Assembly (NCBI GenBank): GCA_025808875.1
Contig: CP075528.1
Coordinates: 3,284,473-3,348,472, forward strand
Origin: Enhydrobacter sp.
Lineage (GTDB): Bacteria > Pseudomonadota > Alphaproteobacteria > Reyranellales > Reyranellaceae
Reading direction: 5' to 3'
DNA length: 64,000 bases
Position numbers and translations under genes: made by a program. The notes beneath the pieces were generated by a model. The model saw only the letters and a list, made by a program, of their open reading frames with translations, was not told the DNA's origin and did not search any database. This document shows, piece after piece, positions 16,644 through 24,705 of the stretch. Position 1 is the stretch's first letter. Every line of letters begins with the position of its first letter.

Positions 16644-18004
16644 CACACGGCCTGCTTGCCGGGCGCGCAGCAGCCGCTGACCGGCTCGACGGGCTGGACC
16701 GCCGGACCGCAGCAGCCCGACGCGACCTCCTTGCCGTCAAGCGACGGACCGGGACCGTTGCACACGCCGGTCTCGGGCAGCACCAACTCGACCTTGCGCG
16801 CCGCCTCGTGGTCGCCCGCGATCTCGGCGGCGATCGAGCGCACCTGCTCGTAGCCCGTCAGCATGAGGAAGGTCGGCGCGCGACCGTAGCTCTTCATGCC
16901 GGCGAAGTAGAAGCCGGGTTCGGGCTGGGCGAGCTCCTTCGCGCCGTGCGGTCGCACCGTGCCGCAGCTGTGCAGGTTGGGATCGATCAGCGGCGCGAGT
17001 TCGGGCGGGCATTCGAGCGCCGGATCGAGCGACAGCCGCAGCTCGCGCAGGAAGTCGAGGTCCGGCCGGAAGCCGGTCGACACCACCAGCTCGTCGACCG
17101 TCACCGACTGCTCGCAGCAGGCCGAGGCCGAGGCGACGCGCAGGCGATCGCCCTCGCGGCTGATCGACGAGACGCGGAAGCCGGTCTCGACCTTCAGCTT
17201 GCCGCTGCCGACGAGAGCGGCGAAGGCGGTGCCGAGCGCGCCGCGCGCGGCGAGCTGGTCGTTGGCGCCGCCGCCGAACGCCTTTTCCGGCGCATCGCCA
17301 CGCAGCAGCCACAGCAGCTCGGTGTCGGGCTCGGCGTCCTTGAGCCTGGCGAGATCGATCAGCGTGCCGATCGCCGAGTGGCCCGAGCCCAGCACCGCCA
17401 CCACCTTGCCGGCATAACGCGCGCGCTCGCGCCCGAGCACGTCCGGCATGCCGTAGGAAACGCGTTCCTGGGCCTGGTGCTCGCCGACCGCGGGCAGGCC
17501 GTTGGCACCGGCCGGGTTGGGCGAGAACCAGGTGCCGGTCGCATCGATCACGGCATCGGCGCGCAGGCGCTCCGGGCCACGGCCGTTCTGGTAGCGGATT
17601 TCGAACGGCGCGGCCTCACGGCCCTTGCTCTTGACCTTGTCGAAGCCGACGCGACCGATGCCCGTCACCAGGCTCCTGGTGCGGATGTGATTCTTGAGCC
17701 GGGTGCGCGTGGCCAGCGGCTCGAGATATCGTTCGAGCAGTTCGGCGCCGGTCGGGTAGTGGTCGGGCTGCGGCTTGTTCCAGCCGGTCTCGGCCAGCAG
17801 CCGCTCAGCCGCCTTGTCGATGTTGTACTCCCAGGGCGAGAAGACCTGGACGTGGCTCCACTGGCGCACCGCATGGCCGACCGTCGGTCCCGCCTCCAGA
17901 ACGATCGGCTCCATGCCGCGCTCGAGAACATGGGCCGCGGCGGCCAGGCCGACGGGCCCGGCGCCCAAGATGGCGACCGTCTTAGTGGCAACTGCCTCAC
18001 TCAT
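16643..18004 (-). CDS. arsO: ArsO-like FAD/NAD(P)H monooxygenase-type flavoprotein with Cys-rich tail
   Basis: The 453-residue protein has an FAD Rossmann loop GAGPVG (14-19), a second nucleotide-binding loop VVAVLGSGHSAIG (201-213) and the ATG-type motif VSTGFRPD (308-315), the plan of flavin monooxygenases. Homologous genes are common in ars operons and are called ArsO, but their reaction is not settled. Two Cys-Cys pairs end the protein (431-432 and 445-446, each as GCC-G/A-P), with another at 296-297; these are suited to binding trivalent arsenic. It starts 42 bases after the ArsR stop and leads the overlapping TauD, DsbA-like and MFS genes. Confidence 0.82.
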   Translation of the reverse strand: MSEAVATKTVAILGAGPVGLAAAAHVLERGMEPIVLEAGPTVGHAVRQWSHVQVFSPWEYNIDKAAERLLAETGWNKPQPDHYPTGAELLERYLEPLATRTRLKNHIRTRSLVTGIGRVGFDKVKSKGREAAPFEIRYQNGRGPERLRADAVIDATGTWFSPNPAGANGLPAVGEHQAQERVSYGMPDVLGRERARYAGKVVAVLGSGHSAIGTLIDLARLKDAEPDTELLWLLRGDAPEKAFGGGANDQLAARGALGTAFAALVGSGKLKVETGFRVSSISREGDRLRVASASACCEQSVTVDELVVSTGFRPDLDFLRELRLSLDPALECPPELAPLIDPNLHSCGTVRPHGAKELAQPEPGFYFAGMKSYGRAPTFLMLTGYEQVRSIAAEIAGDHEAARKVELVLPETGVCNGPGPSLDGKEVASGCCGPAVQPVEPVSGCCAPGKQAV

Positions 18005-18046
18005 CTCATCCTCCTAGAAACATCGAAATAGTTGGTCAAAAAAAGG

Positions 18047-18367
18047 TCACGCCACTTTGGGCAGCGCGACCGGCGGGCAGGTCCCCTCGGCGCAACACTC
18101 CTCGGCCATGTAGCCCAGCAGGTCGTGCATGGAATCGTAGTTGGCGTGGCAGACCAGCGTGGTGCCTTCGCGCGTCTGCGTGACCAGATCGACCACCACC
18201 AAGCTCTTCAAATGATGCGACAGCGTCGACGCCGCGATGTCGAGCTTGGCCTGGAGACGGCCGACCGAAAGCCCTTCCGCCCCAGCGCGTACCAGCGTGC
18301 GGTAGATCCTGAGCCGGGTCGGATTACCCAAGGCCTCTAGGCGGGCGGCGGCATCGTCGAGCTTCAT
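18047..18367 (-). CDS. arsR: ArsR/SmtB-family arsenic-sensing repressor
   Basis: The 106-residue winged-helix protein has the ArsR recognition region (IAASTLSHHLKSLVVVDLV, about 44-62) and a C-terminal cysteine cluster C91-C92-x4-C97 (EECCAEGTC). A C-terminal CC...C site is the As(III) site of the Acidithiobacillus ferrooxidans-type ArsR, as opposed to the helix-4 CxC of the E. coli type. It should dissociate from DNA on binding arsenite. The ATG is only six bases from a clear -10, so the mRNA is probably leaderless. It heads the operon arsO-tauD-dsbA-MFS. Confidence 0.92.
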   Translation of the reverse strand: MKLDDAAARLEALGNPTRLRIYRTLVRAGAEGLSVGRLQAKLDIAASTLSHHLKSLVVVDLVTQTREGTTLVCHANYDSMHDLLGYMAEECCAEGTCPPVALPKVA

Positions 18368-18373
18368 GCCATC

Positions 18374-18402
18374 CAGATAGGCGGCGAAGCAAGCACTGTC
18401 AA
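18374..18402 (-). promoter_or_regulatory. sigma-70 promoter of arsR operon, likely leaderless transcript
   Basis: On the minus strand TTGACA (18402-18397), a 17-base spacer and TATCTG (18379-18374) form a near-ideal sigma-70 promoter. The A of the arsR ATG (18367) lies seven bases after the -10, the expected transcription start, so there is no room for a Shine-Dalgarno sequence. Confidence 0.75.
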
Positions 18403-18405
18403 CCG

Positions 18406-18427
18406 TATTTCTAGAAATTTAGAAATA
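18406..18427. promoter_or_regulatory. ArsR operator candidate, perfect 8-6-8 inverted repeat
   Basis: TATTTCTA - six bases - TAGAAATA is a perfect inverted repeat immediately upstream of the -35 of arsR and overlapping the arsJ stop codon (18419-18421). Its AT-rich sequence stands out from the surrounding GC-rich DNA. Position and symmetry fit binding by an ArsR dimer. Confidence 0.7.
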
Positions 18428-19651
18428 GCGAGACGCACCTCTGCCCACTTGGCCGGGCAGCAGGAAACTGATCACCCAGCAGGCGATCAGCATGGCGGCC
18501 GAACCCAACAGGCAGGCCGTCACGCCGCCCACTTGATAAAGCGCGCCAGAGAGCAGGATGCCGATCAGGCGGCCGACAGCGTTGGCGGCATAGTAGAAGC
18601 CGACATCCTCGGCGGCTTTCTCCGAACCGGCATAGGCCAGGATCAGATAGGAGTGCAGCGCGGAGTTCACCGCAAACGGCAGGCCGAACAACGCGAGCCC
18701 GATCGCCAGCACGAGGTCAGGGCGCCAGAGGTTGGGATCCTGCAACAGCGCCGCCAGCGCCACCGGGACGGCGACGAGCAGGCCCGTCCACAGGCGCGCA
18801 TTCGGGACCTCGCGGCTCAGGCCGTCAGCGCTGCGCGTCACCAGCGCCGGCGCCACCGACTGCACACCGCCATAGGCAATGGTCCAGGCGGCGAGGAAGG
18901 CGCCGACCTCGACGAAGCGCCAGCCGGCGGCGTAGAGGAACACCGGCAGGCCGACCACGAACCAGACGTCGCGCGCGCCGAACAGGAAGATGCGCGCCGT
19001 CGCCAGCAAGTTCACCCCGCGCGACTTGGCGAACAGCTCGCGCATGGTCTTCGATGCCTTCGCCTTGCCGAACTGGCGCGGCAACAGCACGAGGCCAGCC
19101 AGCAGGATCGCACCGATCAGAGCCGCCATCAGCCACAGCGCCGGCGCGAAGCCGATCACCTCCAGCAGCAGGCCGCCGACGAAGAAGCCCAGTCCCTTCA
19201 TCGCGTTCTTCGAACCGGTGAGCCAGGCGACCCACTTGAAGAGCTGTCCCGAGTCCTCGGCCGCCGTCGCCTTGATCGCCGACTTCGATGCCGTCTTGGT
19301 GAAATCCTTGGCAAGACCGGCGATACCTTGGGCGGCCACCACCCATACCACCGAGGCGGCCGCGGTCCACGACGGATCGAGCGCCGACAGCATGACGAGG
19401 CCGGCGATCTGGAGGAACTGGCCGACGGCCAACATGCGCGGAATGCCGAAGCGCACGGCCAGCCAGCCACCAAGCAGGTTGGCGACGATGCCGGCGAACT
19501 CGTAGAGCAGGAACAGGAAGGCGAGCGTGAAGGGCGAGTAGCCGAGCTGGAAGAAGTGCAGCAGGACCAACATGCGCAACGCGCCGTCGACCAGGGTGAA
19601 GCCCCAGTAGGAGGCCGTCACGATCAGATAGTCGCGGACCGCCGGCGCCAT
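18419..19651 (-). CDS. arsJ: ArsJ, MFS exporter of 1-arseno-3-phosphoglycerate
   Basis: The 410-residue protein has 10-12 membrane helices and closely follows ArsJ in its characteristic blocks: YWGFTLVDGALRMLVLLHF at the N terminus, AKDFTKTASKSAIKATA in the loop, and SALHSYLILAYAGSEKAAEDVGFYYAANA. ArsJ works with the neighbouring arsenate-using GAPDH: the latter makes 1-arseno-3-phosphoglycerate, ArsJ exports it and it decays to arsenate outside. The gene starts one base after the gapArs stop, so the two are translationally coupled. Confidence 0.93.
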   Translation of the reverse strand: MAPAVRDYLIVTASYWGFTLVDGALRMLVLLHFFQLGYSPFTLAFLFLLYEFAGIVANLLGGWLAVRFGIPRMLAVGQFLQIAGLVMLSALDPSWTAAASVVWVVAAQGIAGLAKDFTKTASKSAIKATAAEDSGQLFKWVAWLTGSKNAMKGLGFFVGGLLLEVIGFAPALWLMAALIGAILLAGLVLLPRQFGKAKASKTMRELFAKSRGVNLLATARIFLFGARDVWFVVGLPVFLYAAGWRFVEVGAFLAAWTIAYGGVQSVAPALVTRSADGLSREVPNARLWTGLLVAVPVALAALLQDPNLWRPDLVLAIGLALFGLPFAVNSALHSYLILAYAGSEKAAEDVGFYYAANAVGRLIGILLSGALYQVGGVTACLLGSAAMLIACWVISFLLPGQVGRGASRYF

Positions 19652-19652
19652 C

Positions 19653-20696
19653 TCAAGGCTCCGCGTCGATCACTTTGTTGGCGAGATCGACCATGCGGCA
19701 GACATACCCCATCTCGTTGTCGTACCAGGCATAGACCTTGAGCAACGTGCCGTCGGTCACCAGCGTGCTCGGACCGTCGACGATCGAGCTGCGCGTGTCG
19801 TTGCAATAGTCGGCCGACACCAGCGGCCGGCTCTCGTAGCCCAGGATCCCGGCGAGCGGTCCTTGCGCCGCCCCGGCGAAGAGGTCGTTGACCTCGGCTT
19901 CGGTCGTCGCGCGCTTCATCTCGAAAACGCAGTCGGTCAGGCTGGCGTTGAGCACCGGGGCGCGCACGGCATGGCCGTTCAGCTTGCCCTTCAATTCGGG
20001 GTAGATCAGCGCAATCGCCGTGGCGCTGCCCGTCGTCGTCGGCTGCAGCGACAGCATGGCCGAGCGCGCACGCCGCAGGTCCTTGTGTGGCGCATCGATC
20101 ACGACATTGGTGTTGGTCGGATCGTGGATGGTCGTGATCTGGCCGTGCCTGATGCCGATCGCCTCGTGCACGACTTTCACCACGGGCGCCAGGCAATTGG
20201 TCGTGCACGACGCCGCGGTGAGCAGCCGGTGTCGCTCGGGGTCGTAGAGACTGTCGTTGACGCCGACCACGACGTTCAGCGCGCGCTCGTCCTTGACCGG
20301 GGCCGCCACGATCACGCGCTTCACGCCGCGCTGGAAGTAGGCGTCGATCTGCTCGGGCTTGAGGAACTTGCCGGTGCATTCCAGCACCATCTCGCAGCCG
20401 AGGTCGCCCCACGCCACCTCGCCGGGCGAGGCTTCGGCGCTGAAGCCGAGTCGCTTGCCGCCGACCGCGATGCCTTTCTCGCCATCGACCTCGAAGGAGG
20501 TGTGCCAGCGGCCATGCACGCTGTCGAATTCCAGCAGATGTGCCGTCGCCGCCGCGCCGCCCTTGATCTCGTTCAGGTGCACGACGTCCAGCCGATGGTC
20601 CCGGCCGGGATCGTCCTGCGGCCGGAACACACCGCCCATCGCCGCCCGCAGCACCAGCCGGCCCATGCGCCCCATGCCGTTGATGCCGACCCTCAT
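19653..20696 (-). CDS. gapArs: ArsJ-associated glyceraldehyde-3-phosphate dehydrogenase
   Basis: The 347-residue GAPDH has the NAD loop [10 protein letters not shown], the catalytic Cys164 in SCTTNC, and the C-terminal WYDNEMGY motif. It differs from housekeeping GAPDH in its N terminus ([20 protein letters not shown]) and in being paired with arsJ. Established role: it uses arsenate instead of phosphate to form 1-arseno-3-phosphoglycerate for ArsJ export. The start at 20696 is 11 bases after the arsR-arsC stop, placing all three genes in one operon. Confidence 0.92.
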   Translation of the reverse strand: MRVGINGMGRMGRLVLRAAMGGVFRPQDDPGRDHRLDVVHLNEIKGGAAATAHLLEFDSVHGRWHTSFEVDGEKGIAVGGKRLGFSAEASPGEVAWGDLGCEMVLECTGKFLKPEQIDAYFQRGVKRVIVAAPVKDERALNVVVGVNDSLYDPERHRLLTAASCTTNCLAPVVKVVHEAIGIRHGQITTIHDPTNTNVVIDAPHKDLRRARSAMLSLQPTTTGSATAIALIYPELKGKLNGHAVRAPVLNASLTDCVFEMKRATTEAEVNDLFAGAAQGPLAGILGYESRPLVSADYCNDTRSSIVDGPSTLVTDGTLLKVYAWYDNEMGYVCRMVDLANKVIDAEP

Positions 20697-20707
20697 GCGG
20701 CGCTCCC

Positions 20708-21559
20708 TCAGACCGGTGCCCGAGTATGGTCGCCGATCTCGTCGAGCCTCTTCTTGAGCGCCATGCGATCGAGCGAGGTGCAGGGCAGGTTGATGAAGAT
20801 CTCGAGCCGGCGGCGAATCATGCCATAGAGCTCGTTGATCACCGTGGCACGCTCTGTCGGCGAGCCGGTGAACTTGGCCGGATCGGGCAGCGGCCACGAC
20901 GCCGTCACCAGCCGGTCACCGACATCCGGACAGTCCTGGCCGCGCAGCGTGTCGCAGAGCGTGATGACGAAATCCATGCGCGGGGCGTCGGGGCCGGCGA
21001 ACTCGTTCCATGACTTGCAGTGCAGGTGCGAGACGTCGTGGCCAAACGCCCGCAGCTTATCGAGGACCTCGGGCATGGGCTGCGCTGCCGGTTCGGAGCC
21101 GGCCGAGTAGGCCTTGAACTCGCCGCGTCCGACTTGCTCGAGGATCGCCTGCGCCATCAGCGAGCGCGCCGAATTGTGCGTGCACAGGAAGAGCACGCTG
21201 AAGGAGGCAGTCATGTGATCATCCTCCGTAGGGTCTTCCGGCAGGAGGCGTGCAAGGTCGCCGCACAGCTCGGGGCGGCCGGAGCAGCAGGTCTCGGTGA
21301 GAAAGCTGAACAGCGCGCGCAGGCCGGCGAAGCGGACGGCGTAGATGACGTGGCGGCCCTGGCGCGTCGACTGCACCAAGCCTGCCTGTTCCAGCGCCGA
21401 CAGATGGAAGGAAAGCGTCGAGGGCGGCTGGCCGAGATGGCTGGCCAGTTCGCCGGCCGCCATACCGGACGCGCCGCGCGTCGCCAGCAGCCGCATCAGG
21501 CTGAGACGGGTCTCCTGTGCCAGGGCGGAGAAGCCGGCGGCGGCTCCTGTAGATTCCAT
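20708..21559 (-). CDS. ArsR-ArsC fusion: arsenic repressor plus arsenate reductase
   Basis: One open frame of 283 residues joins two proteins. Residues 1-105 are an ArsR winged helix ([19 protein letters not shown]) with a C-terminal Cys91-Cys92-x6-Cys99 site. Residues 119-275 are a low-molecular-weight phosphatase-fold arsenate reductase: P-loop C126-T-H-N-S-A-R132 and the redox pair Cys202/Cys210 ([10 protein letters not shown]). It would reduce arsenate to arsenite and sense arsenite at its own operator. Met116 at 21214 has a strong internal Shine-Dalgarno sequence, so free ArsC may also be made. The ATG at 21559 fits ArsR homologues; the frame is open up to 21622. It faces acr3 across a 61-bp gap. 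Confidence 0.9.
   Translation of the reverse strand: MESTGAAAGFSALAQETRLSLMRLLATRGASGMAAGELASHLGQPPSTLSFHLSALEQAGLVQSTRQGRHVIYAVRFAGLRALFSFLTETCCSGRPELCGDLARLLPEDPTEDDHMTASFSVLFLCTHNSARSLMAQAILEQVGRGEFKAYSAGSEPAAQPMPEVLDKLRAFGHDVSHLHCKSWNEFAGPDAPRMDFVITLCDTLRGQDCPDVGDRLVTASWPLPDPAKFTGSPTERATVINELYGMIRRRLEIFINLPCTSLDRMALKKRLDEIGDHTRAPV
21212..21227 (-). promoter_or_regulatory. internal ribosome-binding site and start inside arsR-arsC
   Basis: Minus strand GGAGGAT (21227-21221) is followed eight bases after GGAGG by an in-frame ATG (21214-21212) encoding Met116, exactly at the start of the ArsC domain. This is a much better initiation signal than most starts in the window. It suggests independent synthesis of ArsC in addition to the fusion. 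Confidence 0.65.
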
Positions 21560-21561
21560 AA

Positions 21562-21598
21562 TTCGAGAATAGTCGAAAAGTATGTCATATGCATGACA
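21562..21598. promoter_or_regulatory. two inverted repeats in the arsR-arsC / acr3 divergent promoter
   Basis: TTCGA-N6-TCGAA (21562-21577) and TGTCAT-N4-ATGACA (21583-21598) are both perfect and lie side by side in the 61-bp gap between the divergent genes. Either could be the operator of the ArsR half of the fusion protein, controlling both directions. Neither resembles the TATTTCTA repeat of the second ArsR, so the two repressors probably have separate targets. Confidence 0.6.
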
Positions 21599-21620
21599 GA
21601 AGTAGGAGCTATCCGCTGTC

Positions 21621-22646
21621 ATGACGACGTTCGAACGCTACCTGACGCTGTGGGTCGCCCTCTGCATCGTCGCCGGCATCGCGCTGGGCCATTTCCTGCC
21701 CGGCGTCTTCCATGCCATCGGCGCGGCCGAGATTGCGCGCATCAACCTGCCGGTCGCCGTGCTGGTCTGGCTTATGATCATCCCGATGCTGGCCAAGATC
21801 GACTTCGCCGCGCTTCGCGAGGTCGGGGCGCACTGGCGCGGCATCGGCGTGACGCTCGCCATCAACTGGGCGGTCAAGCCGTTCTCGATGGCGCTGCTCG
21901 GCTGGCTTTTCCTCGGCTACCTGTTCGCGCCCTGGCTGCCGGCCGACAGGATCGACAGCTACATCGCCGGCCTCATCCTGCTGGCTGCCGCGCCGTGCAC
22001 GGCCATGGTGTTCGTCTGGAGCAACCTCTCCAACGGCGAGCCGCACTTCACGCTCACGCAGGTAGCGCTCAACGACACCATCATGGTGTTCGCCTTCGCG
22101 CCAATCGTCGGCCTGCTGCTCGGGCTGTCGGCCATCACGGTGCCATGGGACACCTTGGTGCTGTCGGTCGTGCTCTACATCGTCGTGCCGGTGGCGATCG
22201 CCCAGGCGTTGCGCACGCGGGTGCTGGCGGCGGGTGGCGCGGCGGCGCTCGGCCGGCTGCTCGCCGTGCTACAGCCGCTGTCGCTGGTCGCGCTGCTGGC
22301 GACGCTGGTGCTGCTGTTCGGCTTTCAAGGCGAGCAGATCATCGCCCAGCCCCTCATCATCGCCCTGCTGGCGGTGCCGATCCTGATCCAGGTCTATTTC
22401 AACTCTGGCCTCGCCTACTTCCTCAATCGCGCCGCCGGCGAAGCGCACTGCGTCGCCGCTCCCTCGGCGCTGATCGGCGCCAGCAACTTCTTCGAGCTCG
22501 CCGTCGCCACCGCGATCAGCCTGTTCGGCTTCGACTCCGGCGCCGCCCTCGCCACCGTGGTCGGTGTGCTGATCGAGGTGCCGGTGATGTTGTCGGTGGT
22601 GAAGATCGTCAATGCCAGTAAGGGCTGGTACGAGCGCGGCGCGTGA
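21621..22646 (+). CDS. acr3: Acr3-family arsenite efflux permease
   Basis: The 341-residue inner-membrane protein has ten predicted helices and the Acr3 signature APCTAMVFVWSNLSNGEP, including the essential cysteine of helix 4, and GIALGHFLPG at the N terminus. It exports arsenite using the membrane potential or proton gradient. AGGAG stands 12 bases before the ATG. It is transcribed divergently from arsR-arsC. Its presence next to gapArs-arsJ gives the cell two routes for arsenate: reduction then Acr3 export, or direct conversion and ArsJ export. Confidence 0.95.
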   Translation: MTTFERYLTLWVALCIVAGIALGHFLPGVFHAIGAAEIARINLPVAVLVWLMIIPMLAKIDFAALREVGAHWRGIGVTLAINWAVKPFSMALLGWLFLGYLFAPWLPADRIDSYIAGLILLAAAPCTAMVFVWSNLSNGEPHFTLTQVALNDTIMVFAFAPIVGLLLGLSAITVPWDTLVLSVVLYIVVPVAIAQALRTRVLAAGGAAALGRLLAVLQPLSLVALLATLVLLFGFQGEQIIAQPLIIALLAVPILIQVYFNSGLAYFLNRAAGEAHCVAAPSALIGASNFFELAVATAISLFGFDSGAALATVVGVLIEVPVMLSVVKIVNASKGWYERGA

Positions 22647-22650
22647 AGGC

Positions 22651-23382
22651 CTAGAGAAACGACATCCCACCGCTCAACGCCACGGTCTGACCGGTCATGT
22701 AGGCGTTGCCGATCAGCATCATCACCACTTGCGCGCATTCCTCGGGCGTGCCGAAGCGGCCGAGCGGGATGCGGGCCGGCGACGCGGCGACGCCGCCCCG
22801 CACCATGTCTGTCTCGATCAGCGACGGCGCCACGGCGTTCACCGTGATGCCGTCCCTCACCAGCCGCGCCGCATAGCCGCGCGTCAGCCCTTCGAGGCCC
22901 GCCTTCGAGGCGTTGTAGTGCGGCCCGACCGCACCCGCGCCGCGCGCCGCGCCCGACGAGATATTGACGATGCGGCCCCAGCGCCGCGCCCGCATGCCGG
23001 CGACCACGGCCTGCGTGCAGAGGAACGCGCTCTTGAGGTTGGCTGCGATGGTGACGTCGAAGTCGTCCTCGGTGAGGTCGTCGACCGAGCGGACCAGCCC
23101 GATCCCGGCATTGTTGACCAGGATGTCGACGGCACCCAGCGCCCGCACCGCGGTCTGCACCAATCCGGTCACGTCGTCCGACTTCGAAACGTCGGCCTGC
23201 AGCGCGCAGGCGCTCGCACCGGACTGGCGGATCCGGTCGACGACCCGCTCCGCGTCCTCTCTCCTGCTCAGGTAGTTCACCGCGACCGCGGCGCCCGCTT
23301 CGGCCAGCGAAATCGCGATCGCCCTGCCGATACCGCGCGAGGCGCCGGTCACCAGCGCCACCTTGCCCGTGAGGTCGGTCAT
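22651..23382 (-). CDS. SDR family oxidoreductase, FabG-like
   Basis: The 243-residue protein has TGASRGIG (12-19), NNAG (90-93), Ser142/143, Tyr156 and Lys160, and the 3-ketoacyl-ACP reductase style ending YMTGQTVALSGGMSFL. It is close in plan to FabG but lies alone, convergent with acr3 (four bases between stops), so a dedicated fatty-acid role is not shown. The ATG at 23382 was chosen over an upstream frame extension because TGKVALVTG then sits at the usual distance. Confidence 0.87.
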   Translation of the reverse strand: MTDLTGKVALVTGASRGIGRAIAISLAEAGAAVAVNYLSRREDAERVVDRIRQSGASACALQADVSKSDDVTGLVQTAVRALGAVDILVNNAGIGLVRSVDDLTEDDFDVTIAANLKSAFLCTQAVVAGMRARRWGRIVNISSGAARGAGAVGPHYNASKAGLEGLTRGYAARLVRDGITVNAVAPSLIETDMVRGGVAASPARIPLGRFGTPEECAQVVMMLIGNAYMTGQTVALSGGMSFL

Positions 23383-23451
23383 GCGTCGTTCTCCCGGTCG
23401 ACCCGCCAGCGCCGGCATGTTAGCCCTTTTCTCAACTCAGGAGGTCACCTC

Positions 23452-24693
23452 ATGGCGCGTCTCGGCTTCGGCGCATTCCTCGCCCCCCACCATCCGATCG
23501 GCGAAAACCCGCTGCTGCAGTTCCGGCGCGACATCGCCTTCGTCAAGCACCTCGACGATCTCGGTTACGACGAATTCTGGTGCGGCGAGCATCATTCGTC
23601 CGGCTGGGAAATGATCGCCTCGCCCGAGATGTTCCTCGCGGCGGCCGGCGAGCACACCAAGCGCATCAAGCTCGCGACAGGCGTGGTCTCGCTGCCCTAT
23701 CACCATCCCTACAACGTCGCCCAGCGCATGGTGCAGCTCGACTGGATGACCGGCGGCCGGGCGATCTTCGGCTCGGGCCCGGGTGCGCTGCCGTCCGACG
23801 CCTACACGCTCGCCATCGACCCGATGACCCAGCGCGACCGCCAGGACGAGGCGATCGGCGTCATTCGTCGCCTGATGAAGGGCGAGCGTGTCACCCATCA
23901 GAGCGACTGGTTCACGATGCAGGACGCCGCCCTGCAGCTCCTGCCGATGCAGGAGGAGATGCCGTTCGCGGTCGCCTCGCAGATCAGCCCGTCGGGCATG
24001 ACCTTGGCCGGCAAGTACGGCATCGGCATCATTTCGCTGGGCTCGATGTCGAGCGAGGGCCTGACGGCGCTGCCGACGCAGTGGGGCTTCGCCGAGAAGG
24101 CCGCCAAGGAGAACGGCACCACCGTCGATCGCCGGAACTGGCGCGTGCTCCTCAATTGGCACATCGCCGAGACGCGCGAGAAGGCGATCGAGCAGGCACG
24201 GTTCGGCCTCAAGCGCTGGCACAACGAATACATCGTGGCGACCCTGCAGCGGCCGGGCGCCGTCGCCTTCAAGACCGAGGACGAGGCCATCGAGCAGACG
24301 GCGTTCGCGCCGGGCTCGGCCGCCGTCATCGGCACGCCCGACGATCTCGTGAAGCTGATCAAGGACGTCCATGCCAAGAGCGGCGGCTTCGGCACCGTCG
24401 TCGGCTTCGTGCACGACTGGGCCAATCCGGAGAACACCTTCCGCAGCTGGGATCTGGTGGCGCGCTACGTCATGCCGGAGATCAACGGCTACGTGACCAA
24501 GCTGCGCGAATCGGAGCGCCACCTGCAGGTCAATCGCGGCGTCTTCGAGCGCGCCAACAAGGCGATCATGGCCAAGATCATGGCGGACAAGGACGCCGCC
24601 GAGGCGCTCAAGGTCACGCAGAACCCGCGCTTCGCCGCCGCCGGCGCGCAGGTCCCGACAGGCCTGGGCAAGGGCAAGGAAGCCGCCGAATAG
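23452..24693 (+). CDS. LLM-class flavin-dependent oxidoreductase, long-chain alkane/limonene monooxygenase type
   Basis: The 413-residue protein belongs to the luciferase-like family: FGAFLAPHHPIGENP at the N terminus, DEFWCGEHHSSGWEMI, TGVVSLPYHHPYNVAQRMVQ and GRAIFGSGPGALPSDA. This set is found in limonene 1,2-monooxygenase-like and alkanal monooxygenase-like members; substrate unknown, cofactor FMNH2. AGGAGG at about 23439-23444 is well placed before the ATG. It differs from the NtaA-type LLM enzyme at 957-2249. Gluconokinase and RpiB genes follow closely. Confidence 0.9.
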   Translation: MARLGFGAFLAPHHPIGENPLLQFRRDIAFVKHLDDLGYDEFWCGEHHSSGWEMIASPEMFLAAAGEHTKRIKLATGVVSLPYHHPYNVAQRMVQLDWMTGGRAIFGSGPGALPSDAYTLAIDPMTQRDRQDEAIGVIRRLMKGERVTHQSDWFTMQDAALQLLPMQEEMPFAVASQISPSGMTLAGKYGIGIISLGSMSSEGLTALPTQWGFAEKAAKENGTTVDRRNWRVLLNWHIAETREKAIEQARFGLKRWHNEYIVATLQRPGAVAFKTEDEAIEQTAFAPGSAAVIGTPDDLVKLIKDVHAKSGGFGTVVGFVHDWANPENTFRSWDLVARYVMPEINGYVTKLRESERHLQVNRGVFERANKAIMAKIMADKDAAEALKVTQNPRFAAAGAQVPTGLGKGKEAAE

Positions 24694-24705
24694 CCTGACG
24701 TGGCC

